Source: Atribacter laminatus
Lineage (GTDB): Bacteria; Atribacterota; Atribacteria; Atribacterales; Atribacteraceae
Reading direction: 5' to 3'
NCBI RefSeq assembly: GCF_015775515.1
Contig: NZ_CP065383.1
Location: 2,976,001 to 3,040,000 of the forward strand
DNA length: 64,000 bases
A program made the translations under genes and the position numbers. Below are positions 16,140 through 25,151 of the stretch, piece by piece (the first letter of the stretch is position 1; each line of letters begins with the position of its first letter). The notes beneath the pieces are model-generated. The model worked only from the letters and a program-made list of their open reading frames with translations. It did no database searches and was not told the origin of the DNA.

Positions 16140-17142
16140 TAAAGAGTGTGAAACGGGAGAGCCATTTCCCTTTTTTTCCTCGCCCCCTCACTCCCTTAGT
16201 ATTTAAAGCCGTGAGGATCTCTCTTTTATCTTTCCGCCTCTCCCTTTGACTCAAGAGGATTACTGCAATTCCTCCTCAATGAGGGAATGAATTCAACAAT
16301 TCTCCTCCTTGGAGGGGTGCCGCTTCGCGCGGGGGGGTGTGCCTTTAATTTGTCATCCCGAGCGGTTCTTTCCCGCGTGAGGATCTCATCTGACACCACC
16401 AGTGTCATCCTGAGGCTTCGTTTTTCGAAGCCGTGAGGATCTCATCTTTTATATTTTTTTAAAAATACTTTATAGGATGAAATTCTTATAATGTCCGGCA
16501 AAAAACACCGGACTCCTCAGAATAACCAAATTATTTAAATAGAGATTGCCACGTCGCACAAGACGCTCCTCGCAATCAGGCTGTGTCATAATTATTCTAT
16601 AAATTTTTTACCACCACTTAGGTTAATATTTTACAGGAATATTGGGAATAGATAACCAAAAAATTGAAGATAAATAGAACGATTCCTCCACTTTCAAGCT
16701 CTTCTTGGTGTATGAAAGGGATTGTGACACAGTCTGAATGACGGAACAGTAAAAAACTCAAATCCCCCTATCCCCCTTTTCTAAAGGGGGAATTTGATCG
16801 GTATAAAGTTATTTTCATCATCTACTGGGGCTTTTCAATATAAAATAAGTTGTCATTGCGAGACCTGGTTTTCTGAGGTCGTGGCAATCTCATGATTCAT
16901 CTTTTATTATTCATAGGATTGAGAAATTATGGAATTGTGGAATCGAAGTGAATGAGATTCATAAAATGACCGGCAAAAAACACCAGATTCCTCATAATGA
17001 CGAATTGGCTAAATGAGATTGCATCATCACTGCTTTCTACATAATAACAATTTAAATTATGTGTTTTTTCCGAATCAATTTTTAATACAAAGTGGTATAG
17101 TGGTTTACAAATCAATATTGAGGTGTGGGGAGAACCGAATTT
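16140..17142. repeat. Repeat cluster R5 (about 1 kb without a gene)
   Basis: TCCT-class palindromes at 16352-16390 and 16404-16446; a TTCT-class relic with CCGG pairs near 16470-16520; a TTGC-class palindrome starting at 16542 that is split by the MITE-like insertion 16577-16736 and resumes at 16737; a CCCCCTTTT..AAAGGGGG palindrome near 16758-16800; TTGC class at 16852-16893; and a second TTCT-class relic near 16950-17000 followed by a truncated TTGC palindrome at about 17017. The stretches after 11660 and after 16852 are homologous (GGATTGAGAAATTATGGAATTG in both), showing larger composite units. 17030-17142 is AT-rich with no recognisable feature. Confidence 0.85.
16577..16736. mobile_element. 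160-bp MITE-like insertion inside a REP palindrome
   Basis: Left end CAGGCTGTGTCATAAT and right end ATTGTGACACAGTCTG are 16-bp terminal inverted repeats matching at 14 positions. AAT stands on both sides (16574-16576 and 16737-16739) as a 3-bp target duplication. Removing the insert restores the standard palindrome end CTCGCAATGACGGA. No coding capacity inside. A transposase with matching ends is expected elsewhere in the genome; none is in the window, and I cannot assign the IS family. Confidence 0.8.
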
Positions 17143-17454
17143 TTAATTCTTAAAAGGGTCGATTTCTTTGATCAAACGATAGGGTTTGGTAATGATACGG
17201 AAAGGAATGTCTTTCATAAACTTTATAAGGTCTTTTTCATATTCTTCAGTAATTCGGCGCGGTTTAGTTAACACTCGATTGACTAAGTCTTCTCCATAAC
17301 AAGCCATAAGCTTATTTTGGTCAAATCCAATTTCAATGCCACACTCTTGACAAACAATTGATGAAATCATTCCTCTGTGGTAATGTACAACGTGTTCACA
17401 ATCTTTTTGACAGCGAACACAATGTAAGATAGTTTTCATTTCTTCTGGTTCCAC
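17143..17454 (-). CDS. Small zinc-ribbon-like protein of unknown function
   Basis: 103 aa with a GTG start at 17454, supported by GGGGAGGTG 6 bases upstream. The N-terminal half carries CVRCQKDC and, 22 residues on, CQECG, a likely zinc ribbon, with two histidines between them (HVVHYH). The C-terminal half is basic and amphipathic (TKPRRITEEYEKDL, ITKPYRLIKEIDPF) with a repeated TKPxRxI motif. The gene is isolated between two repeat fields. I do not recognise the family; a nucleic-acid-binding or regulatory role is only a guess. Confidence 0.65.
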   Translation of the reverse strand: MEPEEMKTILHCVRCQKDCEHVVHYHRGMISSIVCQECGIEIGFDQNKLMACYGEDLVNRVLTKPRRITEEYEKDLIKFMKDIPFRIITKPYRLIKEIDPFKN

Positions 17455-17475
17455 CTTAACACCTCCCCTCTCCTG

Positions 17476-17718
17476 GGTAGTATCCTGATCAGTGCTTTCC
17501 CGCGTGAGGATCTGATCTTTTGTTTCTTTCTAAATAAACATTTGAAATGATGAGATTCTCACGTCGTCCGATAAAAGACACCGGACTCCTCAAAATGACG
17601 AATTGGCTAAATGAGATTGCCACGTCGTCTAACCAAAAGGCGGTTGGACTTCTCTTAATGACGGTTTGAGAAATGGATTTTCACCCTCATCCCAACCTTC
17701 TCCCATCAAGGGAGAAGG
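17476..17718. repeat. Repeat cluster R6
   Basis: Gene-free stretch between the zinc-ribbon gene and homoserine dehydrogenase. A decayed TCCT-class copy (GTGCTTTCCCGCGTGAGGATC) near 17490-17516, a complete TTCT-class palindrome at 17549-17599 (GATGAGATTCTCACGTCG..CAAAATGAC), a TTGC-class palindrome at 17613-17662, and a CTTCTCCCATCAAGGGAGAAGG repeat near 17676-17718 matching the inverted copy at 2426-2463. 17719-17830 shows nothing definite. Confidence 0.8.
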
Positions 17719-17830
17719 AGTTAAAAAACCAAAATGAGAGCTGATTGTAGTCATAAATCCTACAGAATCCTTAGATAGTAACCTCTCACTGCGCTCTTTG
17801 GGATAAACTTTGAAGAAAACACTTTGTTGC

Positions 17831-19120
17831 TTAGGATTCTCCGTCTTCCACACGGATAGCATAGACGTCTTTGACTACATCGAGATTTTGAATACTTTGA
17901 ATGGCTTTTTGTATATTTCTTTCTTGAATTCGATGGGTTAAAAAATAAATATTAGTTAGTTTGCCCGGAGTGCTAACCGGTTGTTTGACTGCTGAGAGAC
18001 TGACCCCTGAATTCCCAAACTCGCTGGCAATTTTTCCCAATACTCCAGGAACATCCAAAGCTAAAACTCGAACACAATTTTGAGAAATCAAGCTCTCCAT
18101 AGGAAGAACAGTTAAATCTCTCATACATGTACATCCCACCCTTCCTCTGGCTTCATATTTAATATTCCGGATTGCATCGATAATATCCCCAACCATGGCA
18201 CTTCCGGTTGCATCACCACCAGCACCAGGGCCCCGAAATGTCAAATCGCGAGTCCGGGAACGGACATAAATGGCATTCTCTACTCCAAACACCGTTGAGA
18301 GAGGATGAGAAAGCGGGAGGAGAACTGGTTGAACCCGAAGTTCGATGTCTTCTCCAATTCGCCGGGCAATTGCCAATAACTTAATTGTATATCCTAACTC
18401 TCGGGCGTATTCGATATCATCAGTCAAAATACGGGTGATTCCTTCCCGATATACCTTTTCAACATCTACCCGCCCATGAAAACATAAAGTTGCCAAGATG
18501 GCAATTTTGTAAGTTGAATCGTATCCTTCTACATCATTGGTTGGTATTGGCTCAGCAAATCCTTTTCTTTTTGCATCTTCCAAGGCTTTTTCAAATGAAG
18601 TCTTTCTGAGAGACATTTCAGATAGAATATAGTTCGTTGTTCCATTGACTATCCCGATAACCTCCAAGATGTCGTCACCGAGCAGTTGTTCTTTAAGGGT
18701 ATGGATTATGGGTATCCCGCCTCCGACCGCGCCCTCGAAATAAACATCGGTTTCATTCTCTGCAGACAGCTGAAATAACTCTCGACCTTTTTTCGCAATA
18801 AGCTCCTTATTGGGAGTGATAACTGTCTTTCCCCGGGCTAAAGCTTGCGAAACATAATCAAAGGCAGGATCTATTCCACCCATTGCTTCGACGACGATTT
18901 CTATTTCAGGGTCATCAATCACTTCTGATGGATCGCTGCTTTTAATATCCGGTGGAACCACCATAGGTCGACCAATCATCCACTCTTTATCAACAATTTT
19001 AACGACTTTTACCCCAACTCCCAGTTCTTTTTCGATTTCTTCTTTTTGATTCCAAAGGGCTTTTACGGTACCCATTCCCACCGTTCCAAATCCAATGACT
19101 CCAACTTTTATCTGTCTCAT
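17831..19120 (-). CDS. hom: Homoserine dehydrogenase
   Basis: 429 aa cytoplasmic enzyme reducing aspartate semialdehyde to homoserine for threonine and methionine synthesis. N-terminal Rossmann motif GVIGFGTVGMGTV (about 7-19); catalytic domain with TPNKELIAKKG, EGAVGGGIPII, GIVNGTTNYIL and EGYDSTYKIAIL; C-terminal ACT domain (about 345-420, VRVLALDVPGVLGKIASEF) for feedback control by threonine. Normal length for the monofunctional bacterial form. It follows the amino-acid ABC transporter after 41 bp and may be co-transcribed with glnQ. Confidence 0.95.
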   Translation of the reverse strand: MRQIKVGVIGFGTVGMGTVKALWNQKEEIEKELGVGVKVVKIVDKEWMIGRPMVVPPDIKSSDPSEVIDDPEIEIVVEAMGGIDPAFDYVSQALARGKTVITPNKELIAKKGRELFQLSAENETDVYFEGAVGGGIPIIHTLKEQLLGDDILEVIGIVNGTTNYILSEMSLRKTSFEKALEDAKRKGFAEPIPTNDVEGYDSTYKIAILATLCFHGRVDVEKVYREGITRILTDDIEYARELGYTIKLLAIARRIGEDIELRVQPVLLPLSHPLSTVFGVENAIYVRSRTRDLTFRGPGAGGDATGSAMVGDIIDAIRNIKYEARGRVGCTCMRDLTVLPMESLISQNCVRVLALDVPGVLGKIASEFGNSGVSLSAVKQPVSTPGKLTNIYFLTHRIQERNIQKAIQSIQNLDVVKDVYAIRVEDGES

Positions 19121-19161
19121 GTCTCTCCCTCTAATTTTTTTAGTTAGAAAGAATATCTCCT

Positions 19162-19902
19162 CTAAACATTAATAATTTTACCCAAGAAATCCCGTAATCG
19201 AGGATTCTTCGGATTATAAAAAATATCTTCCGGTTTCCCATCCTCAATAATTCTCCCCTCATCAATATATACCACCCGATCAGCAACTTCTCGTGCAAAT
19301 CCCATTTCATGAGTTACAACCACCATAGTCATTCCCTCTAATGCCAATTCTTTCATGACATCTAAAACATCATTGACAGTTTCCGGGTCTAAAGCTGAAG
19401 TTGGCTCATCAAACATCATTACTCGGGGATTCATTGCCAACGCCCGAGCAATTGCAACTCTTTGTTGTTGACCACCGGAAAGCTGTATGGGAAAAGATTC
19501 TGCTTTTTCTTCTAAACCAACTTTTTCCAATAAACGAAAAGATGCTTTTTCAGATTCTGCTTTGGACATTCTCTTCACTTTCTGGAGAGCCAGAGTAATA
19601 TTACTTAAAACTGTCATGTGAGGGAAAAGATTAAAATTCTGGAATATCATTCCAATAGATTGCCGAACAATATTTATATTAACTTTATTATCGGTAATTG
19701 CCACTCCGTTGATAATTATTTCACCACTATGTATCGTTTCGATACCATTTAAACAACGCAGAAAGGTACTTTTTCCCGAACCGGATGCACCAATTATGGA
19801 AACTACTTCACCAAAAGGAACTCGGATATCAATATTCTTTAACACATGATTGGTATTAAAAAATTTATTTAATCCATTTACCTCAATAGCCCACCTACTC
19901 AC
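19162..19902 (-). CDS. Polar amino acid ABC transporter ATP-binding protein (GlnQ-type)
   Basis: 246 aa. Walker [11 protein letters not shown]-loop [15 protein letters not shown] (typical of the PAAT family), signature LSGGQQQR, Walker [15 protein letters not shown] and switch His in VVTHEMGFA. Overlaps the permease gene upstream by 8 bp. Energises uptake of a polar amino acid (glutamine, arginine or cystine type) bound by the protein at 20844-21617. Confidence 0.93.
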   Translation of the reverse strand: MSRWAIEVNGLNKFFNTNHVLKNIDIRVPFGEVVSIIGASGSGKSTFLRCLNGIETIHSGEIIINGVAITDNKVNINIVRQSIGMIFQNFNLFPHMTVLSNITLALQKVKRMSKAESEKASFRLLEKVGLEEKAESFPIQLSGGQQQRVAIARALAMNPRVMMFDEPTSALDPETVNDVLDVMKELALEGMTMVVVTHEMGFAREVADRVVYIDEGRIIEDGKPEDIFYNPKNPRLRDFLGKIINV

Positions 19903-20551
19903 CGTAACGCAACCTCTTCTCAGAATATTTCACAATTCTTGATATGGTGTAAGTCATGACAAAGTAAAAAAGAGCGACTCCCGACCAGATTTCAAAAGAT
20001 TTAAAGGTTCGAGTGATAATAATCTGCCCCGAACGGGTTAATTCAGCAATCGCAATGGTTGAAACCAAAGATGAATCCTTCAATAATGCGATGAATTCAT
20101 TTCCCAACGCTGGCAAAATCCGAACTAATGATTGAGGAAGAATAACATATCTCATAGCCTGCCAGTAAGTGAGACCCAAAGACCGAGCTGCTTCCATTTG
20201 GCCTTTGGCAATCGATTCGATACCACCCCGAACAATTTCACCGATATAGGCACCGCTGTTAATTCCCATTGCTATCATACCTGCGATAAAAGGATCTAAA
20301 TTTAAACCTAAGGCGGGCAAGCCAAAATAAACAATAAAAATCTGAACTAATAAAGGAGTTCCTCGAATAAGTTCGATATATAAACTCGAAATAGTACGGA
20401 ACACAACATTTGGCCAAACCCGTGCCAAGCCGGTTACAAACCCAATTACCAAACCCATAGCGATTGATAAAACTGTAATCCTTAAAGTAACCGATGCTCC
20501 ATAAAGTAAGGCAGGAATAGCTCTAACAAGTGCTGATAGGTCAAATTGCAA
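19895..20551 (-). CDS. Polar amino acid ABC transporter permease (HisM/GlnP family)
   Basis: 218 aa with about five hydrophobic segments. His/Glu/Gln/Arg/opine permease landmarks: [41 protein letters not shown] and [21 protein letters not shown] (EAA loop). A single permease gene implies a homodimeric channel. The 292-bp gap between it and the binding-protein gene contains a terminator, suggesting that permease and ATPase are expressed at a lower level than the binding protein. Confidence 0.92.
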   Translation of the reverse strand: MQFDLSALVRAIPALLYGASVTLRITVLSIAMGLVIGFVTGLARVWPNVVFRTISSLYIELIRGTPLLVQIFIVYFGLPALGLNLDPFIAGMIAMGINSGAYIGEIVRGGIESIAKGQMEAARSLGLTYWQAMRYVILPQSLVRILPALGNEFIALLKDSSLVSTIAIAELTRSGQIIITRTFKSFEIWSGVALFYFVMTYTISRIVKYSEKRLRYGE

Positions 20552-20780
20552 CCATGGTGCCTCCTTTCGCTCCGAACATTTCTGATCGTGGTTTGAACCC
20601 CACTTGGGAAACGTTTTTTATGCTCATTATTGATAATACTTAATTTATAAATTTAAGCTTAAACTTCATCCATTTTCTGGCAACAACATTAAAAAAACCT
20701 ACTCTCTTTTTTCTTTATTCACATCAAAATGCCAAAAGGCTTCCAGACCATTTTTTTAATCTATACATTTCAAAACACGG

Positions 20781-20810
20781 AAAAAATGGGCGCTATGAAT
20801 TAGCGCCCAT
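20781..20810 (-). terminator. Terminator after the amino-acid-binding protein gene
   Basis: On the minus strand ATGGGCGCTA..TAGCGCCCAT followed by TTTTTT, 34 bp after the stop codon. Incomplete termination would let the downstream permease and ATPase genes be transcribed at a reduced level. The rest of the gap (20552-20780) shows no other clear signal. Confidence 0.8.
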
Positions 20811-20843
20811 TCATTATTTTTTATGAAAACTATTTAAACTCCC

Positions 20844-21617
20844 CTAATTTCCCGTAGTAACAAACCACTTGTCATGAATTACCTGATATTTGCCTGATTC
20901 TTTTAATTTAGCCAATGCCTCATTGATGGCTGCTAATAATTCGGTTTCACCTTTACGCATCGTTATCCCGTAAATATCTTCTCCTTCTTTGAAAGTCGCA
21001 GCAACTTTCATATTAGGAAGAAGCGTCATCCGGAATGATACCTCAGAATAATCATTAACGACGGCATCGGCTCTTTTATTCATAACTTCCATGTAGGCTT
21101 TATCGGTGGTATCAAAACGTTTAATTTCTTTTACACCTTCAATTTCGCTTACTGCAAAATCTCCAGTTGTACCAATTTGAACAGCGATTACTTTCCCAAC
21201 TAAATCTTCCGGCCCTTTTATTGAGTCATCATCTTTTCGAACTGCAATCGCTTGAGATGTTTGATAATAAGGATCGCTCATGTCTTTGGATTTTAATCGT
21301 TCTTCGGTAATTGAAGTCGAAGACATGATGATATCAAACTTTTTCGAATCCAAAGCTGGAAAAATCCCATCCCATGCTGTATCAATAAACTCCGCTTTGA
21401 CTCCCAACTCTTCGGCAATTGCATTACCAAGGTCAATATCAAAACCAATCATATTTCCTTCTTCATCGTGAAATTCCATCGGTGGATAAGTCGCATCAGT
21501 CCCAATAATGATCGTCCCCCGTTCTTTTATCTCATCCAGGGTCGATGCCGAAGCCAACGAACTCAGACCTATCATTCCAACCATAATGACTAAAAATATT
21601 ACTAAGTGTTTTTTCAA
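20844..21617 (-). CDS. Polar amino acid ABC transporter substrate-binding protein
   Basis: 257 aa from a TTG start at 21617 (Met-Lys-Lys-His signal peptide), six bases after GGGAGG. The frame also continues to another TTG at 21632, which would place the ribosome site inside the gene. Signal peptide cleaved near LASA. SBP_bac_3 landmarks: GTIIIGTDATYPPMEFHD, GFDIDLGNAIAEELG, WDGIFPALDSKKFDIIMSS and GTTGDFAV. Periplasmic capture of a polar amino acid. It has its own promoter (21642-21671). Confidence 0.92.
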   Translation of the reverse strand: MKKHLVIFLVIMVGMIGLSSLASASTLDEIKERGTIIIGTDATYPPMEFHDEEGNMIGFDIDLGNAIAEELGVKAEFIDTAWDGIFPALDSKKFDIIMSSTSITEERLKSKDMSDPYYQTSQAIAVRKDDDSIKGPEDLVGKVIAVQIGTTGDFAVSEIEGVKEIKRFDTTDKAYMEVMNKRADAVVNDYSEVSFRMTLLPNMKVAATFKEGEDIYGITMRKGETELLAAINEALAKLKESGKYQVIHDKWFVTTGN

Positions 21618-21641
21618 ATGAATCCCTCCCAATTTTTGAAA

Positions 21642-21671
21642 ATAATATCATTGATAAGAATTTTATGTCAA
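21642..21671 (-). promoter_or_regulatory. Sigma-70 promoter of the amino-acid-binding protein gene
   Basis: Minus strand -35 TTGACA (21666-21671), 18-bp spacer, -10 TATTAT (21642-21647). The start point would be about 20 nt before the TTG start codon, leaving room for the GGGAGG ribosome site. Lies in the short gap after dnaB, so it uncouples the transporter from the upstream ribosomal operon. Confidence 0.7.
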
Positions 21672-21694
21672 TGAAAAGATAACTGCCAAATACT

Positions 21695-23044
21695 TTATTC
21701 TTCTCCCCCCGAATTATAGGTTCGGCGTGATAGGCTTTCAAATTTCGTAAAAGCACTTCTGAAAAGAAGCTCTACAGCGCCAACCGGACCGTTTCTTTGT
21801 TTGGCCACAATAACTTCAGCAATATTTTTTTTACTCTGGGTGTTGGGATTATAATACTCCTCCCGATAAATAAACATAACCAAGTCGGCATCCTGTTCAA
21901 TTGCACCACTTTCACGCAGGTCGGAAAGCTGAGGTCGTTTGGGGTTTCTCTGCTCCACTGCCCTGCTTAATTGAGAAACCGCAACAACTGGTACATCAAG
22001 TTCCCGAGCCATAGCTTTTAATGACCGGGAAATTTCCGAAATTTCTTGTTGGCGATTCTCGGTTCGGATATGACCACTCATCAACTGTAAATAGTCAACG
22101 AAGACCAAACCCAAGTTTTTTTCTACTTTTAGCCTCCTTGCTTTTGCTCGCAACTCAAGAACGGTAATCCCCGGAGTATCGTCAATATATATCGAAGCGT
22201 TTGCCAACCGTCCAGCAGCTGAAGCTAAAACCGGCCAGTCTTTCTCGTTAATCTGCCCTCTTCTTACTCGAGATGCATCAATTCCAGCCTCTCCACAAAG
22301 CATTCTTTGGGCTATGTGATCTCGTGACATTTCAAGGCTGAAGAATGCTACTGGTATTTTTTTATTAATACCCACATGTTGAGCTATGTTCAGACAAAAA
22401 CTGGTTTTACCCATTCCAGGTCTAGCTGCAATAACTATGAGTTCGGAAGGATGAAACCCGGCTGTCATGTTATCCAAATCAACAAAACCGGTTGAAATAC
22501 CAGTTATATGTTCATCGCGGTGATAAAGGTCCTCAATACGATCAAAAGCCTCGTTGATAACCGTTTTTAGAGCAACAAAATCGCTTTTTATCCGGCTTTG
22601 CGATAACTGCAAAATCATATGCTGCGAACGATCGAGTAATTCGGTGGCGTCGATTTGACTTTCATAACTTTCTTTAATTATCTGGGTACAAATTTGAATT
22701 ATAAGACGAACAATAGCTTTTTCTTCAACGATGTGTGCATAATATTCAACATTTGCTGCAGTTGGAACCAAATTGGTTAAAAGTGATAAATACTCAAGAC
22801 CTCCAACCGTTTCCAGTTGATTTTTTGCTCTGAGCTTTTCAGCCAGGGTAACAATATCACAGGCTTTATCATCTTCAAACAGCTCAGTTATTGCAGAAAA
22901 AATGATCCGATGATTATCGTAATAATAATCTTCCGGCTGAAGAATTTCCAATGTTTTTAGAAGAGCATTCCTCTCCAGTAACATTGAACCCAAGGTTGCC
23001 TGTTCAGCTTCAAGGCTTTGGGGAGGTACCCTTTCTATACTCAG
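21695..23044 (-). CDS. dnaB: Replicative DNA helicase DnaB, probable CTG start
   Basis: 449 aa if started at the CTG at 23044. Family-typical N-terminal residues (SIERVPPQSLEAEQATLGSM) are encoded upstream of every ATG, GTG or TTG in frame except a TTG at 22993, which would delete them. The frame is closed by a stop 27 bp further upstream. The CTG overlaps the rplI stop as CTGA and has AGAGGTG 8 bases ahead. Walker A is ARPGMGKTS, Walker B VFVDYLQLMSG, followed by the Arg-finger and H4 region (QQEISEISRSLKAMAREL; LSDLRESGAIEQDADLV). Hexameric replication-fork helicase. Last gene of the rpsF operon. Confidence 0.92.
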   Translation of the reverse strand: MSIERVPPQSLEAEQATLGSMLLERNALLKTLEILQPEDYYYDNHRIIFSAITELFEDDKACDIVTLAEKLRAKNQLETVGGLEYLSLLTNLVPTAANVEYYAHIVEEKAIVRLIIQICTQIIKESYESQIDATELLDRSQHMILQLSQSRIKSDFVALKTVINEAFDRIEDLYHRDEHITGISTGFVDLDNMTAGFHPSELIVIAARPGMGKTSFCLNIAQHVGINKKIPVAFFSLEMSRDHIAQRMLCGEAGIDASRVRRGQINEKDWPVLASAAGRLANASIYIDDTPGITVLELRAKARRLKVEKNLGLVFVDYLQLMSGHIRTENRQQEISEISRSLKAMARELDVPVVAVSQLSRAVEQRNPKRPQLSDLRESGAIEQDADLVMFIYREEYYNPNTQSKKNIAEVIVAKQRNGPVGAVELLFRSAFTKFESLSRRTYNSGGEE

Positions 23045-23529
23045 GATTCTTTCACCTCTTTTGCATCATCCGGTTGAACACTTTCTTCAGGGACAATCTG
23101 AACTTGCACTGATCCATAAATGCCTTTCCCAAAATGGAGTTTAACTTCGGTTTCACCAATATCTTTGATTGGTTCTGGAAGATCAATAAACTTCCGATCC
23201 AATTCTAATTGCAGTTCTTCTCCAATTTTATCAGCTATTTCTTTTGAAGTTACCGAACCGTAAAGTTTTCCCTTTTCTCCAGCTTTTCTTATAAATTCAA
23301 GATGTAATCCATCTACCTTTTTCTGAAGTTGACGAATAGCGTCTAATTCTTTTTCTTCTCTTTGTTTTCTCTTGCGTTTCAAAACATCAATTTGAGTTAA
23401 ACTCCCCTTGGTCGCTTTAATTGCCAATTTTTTTGGAAGGAGATAATTTCTAGCGTATCCTTCTTTTACCTCGATAACATCGCCTTCGTCACCGAGGTTC
23501 TCTACCTTTTGTAAAAGTATAAGTTGCAT
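23041..23529 (-). CDS. rplI: 50S ribosomal protein L9
   Basis: 162 aa from the ATG at 23529, which has AAAAGGAG upstream. A longer frame to 23568 adds 13 unrelated residues. MQLILLQKVENLGDEGDVIEVKEGYARNYLLPKKLA is the classic L9 N-domain, followed by the long connecting helix (KRKRKQREEKELDAIRQLQ) and the C-domain (LYGSVTSKEIADKI). It carries a short acidic tail (PEESVQPDDAKEVKES) that most L9 proteins lack. Binds 23S rRNA domain V. Confidence 0.95.
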   Translation of the reverse strand: MQLILLQKVENLGDEGDVIEVKEGYARNYLLPKKLAIKATKGSLTQIDVLKRKRKQREEKELDAIRQLQKKVDGLHLEFIRKAGEKGKLYGSVTSKEIADKIGEELQLELDRKFIDLPEPIKDIGETEVKLHFGKGIYGSVQVQIVPEESVQPDDAKEVKES

Positions 23530-23608
23530 AGTATCACTCCTTTTCAACAATGAAACCTCTTTCCTCAAACTTACTAGTCCAACACAGCAAGAGGATTGAA
23601 CTATTGAA

Positions 23609-24517
23609 TTATCCCTTTGGTGAGCTCATTTTTCTAAAATCAAACCAGGTATCAAGAACTCCTAACCAGCTTAAAATTGTACTCAATATTGGTTGAAATA
23701 CCACGAATAAAAGTATTATAATTTTTACACCGCGAGATTGAATATAGCGACTCAGAAAATAATATACAATGGCAACTCCCTGAACGATAAATAGAGATTG
23801 GGTTACAATCTGTAAGTTAAGACCTATTCTTCCGTATATGGTTTCCCCACCAAACAAGACAAACACCCAGCTCAGGACAAACATCCAAAAAACCGAAACC
23901 GGGAATTTCCAGTTTCGAAAAGCTGGATATTCAGGAAAAGGGATTCCTATTTTCTTCCCTACCCATGACCCCAAAAAGAAATTAATTGTTGTATCAAGTA
24001 TGGAAGCTACTACCAATATTGCTGGGAGAGCAAGGTTTATTAAGGTAATTACTTGCTGAAAATTTTCCTCTCCAAACTCTCCGAAAATTTGAGAAGTCCT
24101 TTGGAAAGCTTCCTCCATGATTTGAAGGTTCTCAATAATCGGGTTGATTCCGGTGATGAGGAGTGCAAAACCGATTAATGCAATCTTGGATAAAAGCGAT
24201 ACCAAACTGCCAAAACCTATTACTTCAAAGAAAGAATATTTCTTTTTTATCGCATATCCTAAAAAAATCCCAATCAGAGTATAACTAATACAGATAAGAG
24301 CTGGAATTAAACCGGTAAAAGCGACTAAAAGAGTTGCTACACCAGCGGCTAAAGCACCAGTTCTTAAATCCCAGCGAACTACCAAAAACAATACCGGCAA
24401 TGGACAAAAAAAGCTTAAAAAGAAACCAAATAACGGCAGATAAACACTCGATAAATACAAAACAACTGTTAAGGCAGCTAAAAAAGCTCCCTCAACAGTG
24501 GGTCTAAGTTTCCTCAT
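23609..24517 (-). CDS. DUF2232 (YybS-like) integral membrane protein
   Basis: 302 aa with about eight hydrophobic segments and little soluble sequence. The pattern and its location between rpsR and rplI match the YybS/DUF2232 family of Firmicutes and relatives. That family has similarity to the S components (substrate-binding membrane subunits) of energy-coupling factor transporters; its function is not established. No signal peptide apart from the first membrane helix. Confidence 0.75.
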   Translation of the reverse strand: MRKLRPTVEGAFLAALTVVLYLSSVYLPLFGFFLSFFCPLPVLFLVVRWDLRTGALAAGVATLLVAFTGLIPALICISYTLIGIFLGYAIKKKYSFFEVIGFGSLVSLLSKIALIGFALLITGINPIIENLQIMEEAFQRTSQIFGEFGEENFQQVITLINLALPAILVVASILDTTINFFLGSWVGKKIGIPFPEYPAFRNWKFPVSVFWMFVLSWVFVLFGGETIYGRIGLNLQIVTQSLFIVQGVAIVYYFLSRYIQSRGVKIIILLFVVFQPILSTILSWLGVLDTWFDFRKMSSPKG

Positions 24518-24537
24518 TTTTTTCGATCGAGTCGAAT

Positions 24538-24783
24538 TTAGTCAAGTGAATAGGGAAGCAAACCAATTTCCCGAGCTCTTTTGATAGCTATTGAAAGTTC
24601 CCGTTGATGCCTTGCGCAAACGCTGGTCACTCTTTTTGGGATAATCTTCCCTCTCTCACTAATAAATCGGCCTAAACGATTAATATCCTTATAATCAATT
24701 GGACCTTTTTCTACACAGAAAATACAATTTTTCTTCCGTGAACGCCTAAAAAATCTTTTTCCTGAATCTCGCTCAGTTCTCAT
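24538..24783 (-). CDS. rpsR: 30S ribosomal protein S18
   Basis: 81 aa. Core sequence [47 protein letters not shown] is diagnostic. The N-terminus has CIFC, a cysteine pair found in zinc-binding (C+) S18 forms, with a third Cys in SVCARHQ. Partner of S6, encoded in the same operon. Confidence 0.95.
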   Translation of the reverse strand: MRTERDSGKRFFRRSRKKNCIFCVEKGPIDYKDINRLGRFISERGKIIPKRVTSVCARHQRELSIAIKRAREIGLLPYSLD

Positions 24784-24818
24784 CAGTATCTAACCTCTCT
24801 TAGCATTTTAATTTCTTA

Positions 24819-25151
24819 TTATTGTTGAAGCCGAAAAATATCTTTAAGAATCACTTCAACTGTCGTTCTTTTCTGAGCACCCATTTCGCCAAAGGTGCGT
24901 ATTTGTAATGATCCCTCACAATAAACCCAGCATCCTTTTTCAATTGACTGGTTGCAATAGAGGGCTTGATCATTCCAAGCAATAATCGGAAACACATCAT
25001 ATTCTTCTGCTTTACCGGTCGAGCTTGGATTTTCTCTGATCACTTCGACAGAAAAAGAACATATTGGAGAACCACTCGGTACATAACGAAGCTCTGGCTT
25101 ATTGGTTACTTTGCCTATCAAAATGATCCTATTCAGATGGAGTTTGTACAT
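24819..25151 (-). CDS. ssb: Short single-stranded DNA-binding protein
   Basis: 110 aa OB-fold protein. MYKLHLNRIILIGKVTNKPELRYVPSG and WNDQALYCNQSIEKGCWVYCEGSLQ fit SSB. Position between rpsF and rpsR is the canonical site for ssb. It stops after the OB-fold (DIFRLQQ) and lacks the glycine/proline-rich linker and the acidic DDDIPF-type tip that recruits replication and repair partners. Overlaps rpsF by 23 bp. Either a true tail-less SSB or one of two SSBs in the genome. Confidence 0.85.
   Translation of the reverse strand: MYKLHLNRIILIGKVTNKPELRYVPSGSPICSFSVEVIRENPSSTGKAEEYDVFPIIAWNDQALYCNQSIEKGCWVYCEGSLQIRTFGEMGAQKRTTVEVILKDIFRLQQ

Noticed and set aside
20552-20843. T-box or amino-acid riboswitch in the gap upstream of the amino-acid permease
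   Set aside because: Only a terminator immediately after the binding-protein gene is recognisable. No T-box sequence or larger conserved fold was seen.
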